Part shown: one piece after another, positions 58,560 to 64,000 of the stretch
How the letters are laid out: the number at the start of each line of letters is the position of its first letter
How positions within the stretch are numbered: the first letter of the stretch is position 1
Source: Takakia lepidozioides
Lineage: Eukaryota; Streptophyta; Takakiopsida; Takakiales; Takakiaceae
Length of the DNA: 64,000 nt
Assembly: GCA_030704615.1 (NCBI GenBank)
Contig: CM060732.1
Location: 54,977,053 to 55,041,052 of the forward strand
Direction of reading: 5' to 3'
Notes under the pieces: generated by a model
What the model saw: the letters and a program-made list of their open reading frames with translations, nothing else
The model's database searches: none
Told to the model about the DNA's origin: nothing
Translations under genes and position numbers: made by a program

Positions 58560-60378
58560 CTACAAGGCTAACTTCTGCCACCCTTCAATTTCTAAAAAAT
58601 GACCCTCAGGACATAGAAATGCAAGCCCTGTGGGAACAATTCGCTGAGAAAAGGCAGGGATGACAAAGTCAGTAGGAGCCCTTAATAGAAGTGAATTTTT
58701 TGGTATAGGAAAGGGAGCACTGCCCTTGCTGCCAGGGGCAGGAAATTGCCATTGATGCAAGCAGTTATCCACAGGTTGGAATTGACTGAAACAAGACCAG
58801 TTGTAGGCCAGTCCCACTTGATCCCGCATTGCAGCAGCTTGCAACTTGGTTTTGGCATAGTTGGTCATAGATGTACCAGCAAGCAAGGTCACAGGCGACA
58901 GATTGACTTTGTAAGGACTGCCCTCTCCGTTGTGCAGCCACATCACATGTCCCATGATGTCAAGGCTAGCTTCAGCCCCTTGCATCCAATCCAGACCTAA
59001 CAAAAACTGTTCCCCAAGAGTGACAATACATGTCAGTACCACGCTTTTGCCACTGACTCTGATGGGCAAGGTGACCAAGCCTATAGGTTCATAAGCAGTC
59101 CCATCTGCAATGGAAACAGACAAACCCTTGGCTGATTGCAGTTTAAGTCCTAAGATGCGAACCACACTGAGAGGGATGGCAGACATTGTACACCCTGTAT
59201 CAATAATGCAGGAGAATGAAAGGTGACCAACATGACATTGGGTCATCAATGGATACACTCTGAGTTCGCTGACCTTGCGAAGGGCCTTACAATGTAGCAA
59301 CTTGAAATCTTGAGATAGGACCGCACTTACCAGGGAGAGAGGGCTGAGGAGACGATCGCCTGGCACCCTCACAGACGACCGTTTTAAAGCTCCCTTCTTC
59401 TCCTTTTTAAGCTGCTCAATTAAAGCTAGCAAATCTGACTGATAAGGGCACCAGCGAGTGTAGTGTTCCATGGACTTACAGATCATGCAAGCGGATAATG
59501 AGGCTTTATTCACATACCTCGTGCCGGGTTGGGATTTGCCCCTAAAGCCACCCTGCATGGGCTCTTGTTGATTCTGGCTAGAAGGATCAGATCCCGAGGC
59601 ACGCCAAGTAGCCTCATTTTTCATCGCCAGGAACTGTTCTTGAACATCACTACGAAACTGGCTCAACTCATGAACCAACGTGGGCAGTAGCTGATCTGTA
59701 GTAATGGTCACCTCAGGATGCACATCAGCGAGGTTAGTGTCCTTACTAACAGCCAAAAAATTCGTAGCCTTGAGAGGGGAGGGGCTCATGCCAGCCTTGG
59801 CTGCCTTCAATCTAAGTCGTTCCTCCAGTTACCTACCATCTCATTTTCATGGTGATTATGTTGTTTTTGTAAAAAGACCCTGTCAGCTGGGGGTAACCTT
59901 TGATGAAGCAATGCTTCCGGATAGCTGAGCGTTCAGATGGATCGTCCACTGCCTTACATACGGCTGTACGAAGATCAGAGTAGTACTTCCAAATACTGTC
60001 ACCAGGGGCGAAGGTTAGCTCAGGAACTGTGTAAGCAATGGGCTTCACTTCGCGAAACAATCTATCTGCCAATTGCCTAGCTTCCTCCCAGGTCAGCTCG
60101 TTCTTTCCTTTAATGCTGGACTCAAAAATCTTCCTAGCCTCACCTTTTAAACACAAACGGAAGGCCTTGACAATGAACTTCCGAGGGACAGAGTTAATTT
60201 CTCTACTGATCTCAAAAAACTCTAGAAAGGATTCAAAGTCTTCACCCAAGTTGAAATCTGGAAAGGGTTGTTTGTGCATCCTCTCAGACGAATCAATGGG
60301 TTTGTTACCTGTTGTCACCGGAACATTTTGATTGATCAACATTTTCATCAAAGGTGGACAATTAGATATGACTCCCAT
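58560..60378 (-). pseudogene. Element C gag and protease remnant
   Basis: 60378-59833 is a gag core (FPDFNLGEDFESFLEFFEI, LCLKGEARKIFESSIKG). After a frame break, 59810-58560 has the zinc knuckle CMICKSMEHYTRWC (CX2CX4HX4C intact) and protease IIDTGCTMSAIP, then GLDWMQGAEA, the usual second half of a retropepsin. The protease active site DTG is preserved. Confidence 0.8.
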
Positions 60379-60599
60379 AGCCTCACAAAGCTCTTCTACA
60401 TCAAGAGCTGACTCATGAGCAGCCTTATCTTTTTCTACCCTCCATGACCCGTAGATCCTTCACCATGCGCAGCTTCACTCCGGTCAACAGCTAACTCTCT
60501 CTCTCTTCTAGCTTCAAGCTCACTTAAGCCTACCATTTCCTCAGTCTCCTTTTCCAGCATGGCCCTAGTGTGGACAGGCATGAGCATGGGCTAACACCT

Positions 60600-61558
60600 C
60601 TTACCTCCTATCCGCTAGGGCCTGAATGAAGTCTTCCCAGTTCGCCACACAATGGCAGCTGATGTAACGCTGTTTGGGCCAAAGATAGACGACATCTCCC
60701 AATTGTTGCCAGACTTCCCGTTCACTTTTGAGCAAAAAGGCAACCTTGACCACCGTACGCACTCTTCGCTCTTTAACTACCAGTGTGTGCGGAGGGTAAT
60801 CAGCCGCCTTGTCCAATTGAGTCAGTCCAACACGTTCTTGTTTGAAAGATCGGCCTGGAAACACTACCACGTCCGATGGATGGTGGTGAAAGCGCTGTTC
60901 CAGAACACCCGCCACAACCTCTTCCCAGGTGGGGTCGGCCTCCTCGGAAACAACACCGTTCAGACGAAGGTTGGCAAACACAAGGGCAATACCGCCTTTA
61001 ATGAATTCCCAAAGTCGCAATGGACCTGGCTTGTGAGGGTGGCGCGGGGAGGTCGCGGCGCGGGGAGGTCGCTGCCCCCCCCAAATGCAGTAGTGCATGA
61101 ACTTCCAATTCAGTGTGTATGTCCCTGCTCATTGTGAACTGCAGCACACCTATTTGAGGCCAGCTAAAAACCTCACCAGCACGCATGCGCTCCTGAAGCT
61201 CGGGAAAAGGGAGCTTCATAGCAATCTCCTCGGCATGCAGTACCTGCAACAACTTCCCAGCCTAGGCACCCTGCAAGGCTTGTTCCACCTTGCGCTTCTG
61301 CTCACGTTTTTGAGCAGGTGTGATGGCCTCTTTGGCCGCTTCCTCCGCCGCCTCAACTTCAAATTTGGCAATCCAAAAATCCGAGGGTGTATCTAACTGA
61401 AGTTCCTCGCGGGGCCAGGGTTCATTCTCATCAAAGGCAGTATATCTGCAAATCTCATCGCTCAAACGCACCCTCAACTCATGCAGAAAAGTCTGCTCAA
61501 ATTTTTGGTCAGGCGTGAATTCGCTAATGATAGGAACAGACTCAGAGGGAGACGCCAT
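60600..61558 (-). pseudogene. Element C extra ORF upstream of gag
   Basis: Minus-strand frame starting MASPSESVPIISEF (ATG at 61558), continuing with Glu/Lys/Ala-rich sequence (EVEAAEEAAKEAITPAQKRE). It is interrupted at ~61262, resumes in other frames (61252-60998 and 61098-60601: LQVLHAEEIAMKLPFPE, WEEVVAGVLEQRFHHH). No domain recognised. Position between 5' LTR and gag suggests an accessory or extended-gag ORF. Confidence 0.55.
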
Positions 61559-61761
61559 TGCACACAACAAGGAGAAACGCAGCTAGCTTGAACACGAAAG
61601 AGAAGAAGACATACAAACGAAAAGTGAGACTCGCCGCCATTTCGCCTTTCTGAAGGCTGTACCTTATGCCCTTGCCACACACACAACACCTGTGATGATT
61701 AATACATTCGTTCCGGTAATAGATTAGATGCCCCCCATCTCCACCAAGATTCTGGGGCCGT

Positions 61762-62172
61762 CGGATTATTCCTCTCTATACCGGGAAATTACCTGCATTG
61801 GGGATGTATGCCTTGTAGAGCAGAGCACGCTAAGTAGGGGGGGAATCTTCCAACAACTTAACACAAAGAGCCATTTTTCATCCAACACAAGTACACCAAA
61901 TGAGATAAAATATGCAACACCCCGGTCTCTTGAGTGCTTTGATTTATATAGTACTTAAGCAAGTAATCTTATCTAGGCCAAACGGCTGCCTTCTATTGGT
62001 TAGCCCGATGCCATCCTAGCTGGACCACACAAACCTGCCACATCCTCTAATCTGATCCTAATCTAACTGTTAACTAAAGACAACATCAACTTAATATAGC
62101 CAGTTGTGCCAGCGTCTAATGCTACTCCACCTACATCCAGCTAAGTTTAACTGAAAGCCTCATCCGGTGTCA
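61762..62172 (-). repeat. Element C 5' LTR
   Basis: Homologous to 55197-55620. Minus-strand start is TGACACCGGATGAGG at 62172. The same TATATAAATC site occurs in the corresponding position. The sequence just inside it (61700-61760, minus) has no clear iMet primer site. Confidence 0.8.
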
Positions 62173-62175
62173 TTT

Positions 62176-62259
62176 GTTAGCCTGAATGAGCATCACCATC
62201 CTGCTCCATCCACGATACCATTCATCCATGCCCAAAAGCCAACAGGTGGGAATCAAGCC
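62176..62259 (-). repeat. 84-bp inverted repeat, right arm (outside element C)
   Basis: Begins GTTAGCCTGAATGAGC only 3 bp beyond the 5' LTR of element C and ends GGGAATCAAGCC. It is the inverted partner of 55837-55920. Confidence 0.85.
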
Positions 62260-64000
62260 ATTACACCGCGAAGCTCCAAAATATGAGTTCAACGACCGAT
62301 CAAATTTTACTATCATTACAAAAGCTTCAACAAACTCTGTTTACAACATAGGGCACAGTTATTTTCTACAACAAACTTTCCAGCCCTATGAAATGGTTAG
62401 CCACCCATAAGGCCAACAAAACTCTGATTAACATCTAGTGCAAAACAGAACCGAGTGCAGGCTGCAGTTAGTTAGAAAACCGGCGATGCAGCCCACAAAT
62501 CTGGCAATGGAGAACCTTCTAGGTCAGCAACGCAGTTCCAAAACCAGTTTGATCCCCTTGTACCTTCCCCAACTAACCTCTCTGCTTGTACAGTAACTGA
62601 CCAAGAAGAAATGGATGAAAACATGACCATTGAAGAATGATGAAATATTATAAGTGTACAATCTTATGGGTTCTTAAATTTATTATGATGAACACATTGC
62701 GTAATTAGCCGCTTGTTTTCCTGAAGGACTTTCTTGAACTTATAATAATCTTACTTATGATGCACGGAAGTAGTAAGTTGGTGATCATTTCCTGCAGATA
62801 ACTATGTATGATCCACATGACTGGATGGCCCTGCACCTCCTCTGCAACAGGCTTCATCCACTTTTCCAGTTTTCAAACACTTGTCCCAGAGCCTGCTCAC
62901 ATACTCAACTCAACTCCCAGGGACTGTGCACTAGGTACTACCCAAACAGTAGACCGGAGCTGTAACTGCCTCCTCCACACACTTTGAAGCGGCCAATGAG
63001 ATGAGATGAGAAGAGATGACTCGGGAGAGAGAGATGAGAGATGAGAGCAGACATGAGGGAGAGAAGAGGTGAGGGAGAGTTGAAAGGGAGTCGTGGAGCG
63101 TGGTGACACGAACTGCGGTGTTGACGAGCACATGCCATGAGCCTTCCGTAGTGGGGATCCTGAAGCAGCCGGCAAAAAGTGGTGGGCCTTTTGGCGAAAC
63201 CTCAGATGTGGGGTATAGCCAGGTCATTGACCAATCTGAAAGTGAGACCCCTACCTACATTTTCCTAGCTAGTACTGGGAGAGTACACAAGTAGCCACTT
63301 ATGGCGTCCAGTACTCTTAAGGGCCCTCCCCTTGCTCCTTCTCATTTATCGCCCGGGCAGATATCATTTCAAGTTGGGCTACATAGTGGGCTGGTGCTTC
63401 TCCCCTTGAAGAGATTGCGAAGCTCTTGGGCGCTTTGACTGAAGAGTACTTGGTGAGCTTGAGGCGCCCTGCACGCATTGTTTGGCCTGCCTTCCCACAC
63501 CCAAACAATTTTCGGTAAGCGTCTAGAGGCCGCACAGATTTAGGTTGGGTTCACCTCATAGAGGAGGGCCATCCTGAAGTCAATCTAAGACATCCTTAGA
63601 CACTCGACACTCTCGACACTCGAGTCAGTGGCTGCTGTTTTGGGAACTCTACAATACTATCTTTGGCTTTCACAAGTTTTTTTTTTTTTTTTTTTCTGCT
63701 ACCCATAACGGTACAAAGAAAAATGTAGACAGTTTTTGCTGATTTTTCTTGTGAGAATGGCTGATTTGGAAATAACAAAAAATAAAAACCCCACCAAAAC
63801 ACAGGCTCTAGTCTTCTAATTTCTGTGGTCAAATTTTTCAAAGATTGTGGGAAGGATGCATGCGGTAAAATGTAAGGCTAACTTTTTTGGATGTAACATG
63901 GCTGGTTTCACTACCCAGGGATACCAAAAATTGGGAGGAAAGAAAGCTCTATGTATGTTAAGGGTTAATTTCAATGTTTTCTCTTAAAAGATAGAGTTCC
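62260..64000. other. Right-end intergenic DNA, no gene seen
   Basis: Low-complexity GAGATGAGA repeats at ~62995-63075, a short ACACTCGACACTCTCGACACTCGAG tandem near 63600 and a T-run at 63676-63699. Short frames only, with no recognisable product. A gene could begin beyond the window. Confidence 0.45.

Larger units (their letters stand above)
55197..62172 (-). mobile_element. Ty3/gypsy element C, minus strand, with two LTRs
   Basis: LTR copies flank minus-strand remnants of an extra 5' ORF, gag, protease, RT, RNase H and part of integrase. The 5' LTR is at the right end and begins TGACACCGGATG on the minus strand. Many frameshifts and a deletion in integrase make it defective. No chromodomain was seen in the residual 3' part, unlike elements A and B. 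Target-site duplications were not resolved because the outer edges of the LTRs differ. Confidence 0.85.

Overview
The window looks like nuclear DNA of a land plant, most likely a non-seed plant (fern, lycophyte or bryophyte). Four things point there: multi-exon genes with GT-AG introns, two long PLS-type pentatricopeptide (PPR) editing-factor genes ending in DYW deaminase domains, plant-type GFS12 and TBCCD1 orthologues, and decayed Ty3/gypsy and LINE elements between genes. The lineage is inferred from protein style only. No CRISPR array, rRNA or tRNA gene and no bacterial-type operon was seen.

Layout, left to right. (1) 3-2279 (+): a PPR-DYW gene whose first exon continues beyond the left edge. 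(2) 4170-20647 (+): an 18-exon GFS12/WDR81-like gene (pseudokinase, BEACH, helical region, WD40; about 1,936 aa). A phase-consistent model could be assembled for all exons. Its 4.7-kb fourth intron holds two LINE copies, and later introns carry short LINE 3'-end fragments. (3) 21.1-35.4 kb: a three-level nest. An L1-like LINE (-) is split by gypsy element B (+), whose left LTR is itself split by gypsy chromovirus A (+). (4) 35.4-39.8 kb: gene-poor DNA with a broken ORF that may derive from a replication-initiator (Rep/HUH) protein. (5) 41405-47640 (+): TBCCD1, 9 coding exons, 617 aa. (6) 48838-51519 (-): a second PPR-DYW gene, paralogous to the first. (7) 52286-53189 (+): a two-exon gene for a 78-aa conserved plant membrane-anchored protein, divergent from the second PPR gene. 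(8) 55.2-62.2 kb (-): a third gypsy element, C, with two LTRs. (9) 62.3-64 kb: no gene seen.

The host genes belong to unrelated systems: endomembrane/vacuolar trafficking (GFS12), centrosome/Golgi or tubulin-cofactor-like function (TBCCD1), and organellar C-to-U RNA editing (the PPR-DYW pair). The most notable observation is that both PPR genes have a 5' exon encoding a segment like the PDF motif of plant organellar single-stranded-DNA-binding (OSB) proteins, spliced in frame to the PPR-DYW body. Other points are a pseudokinase split in sequence by a BEACH domain, a 50-bp LINE 3'-end insertion with a 21-bp target duplication, the degraded Rep-like ORF, a duplicated palindrome upstream of TBCCD1, and an 84-bp near-identical inverted repeat around element C.
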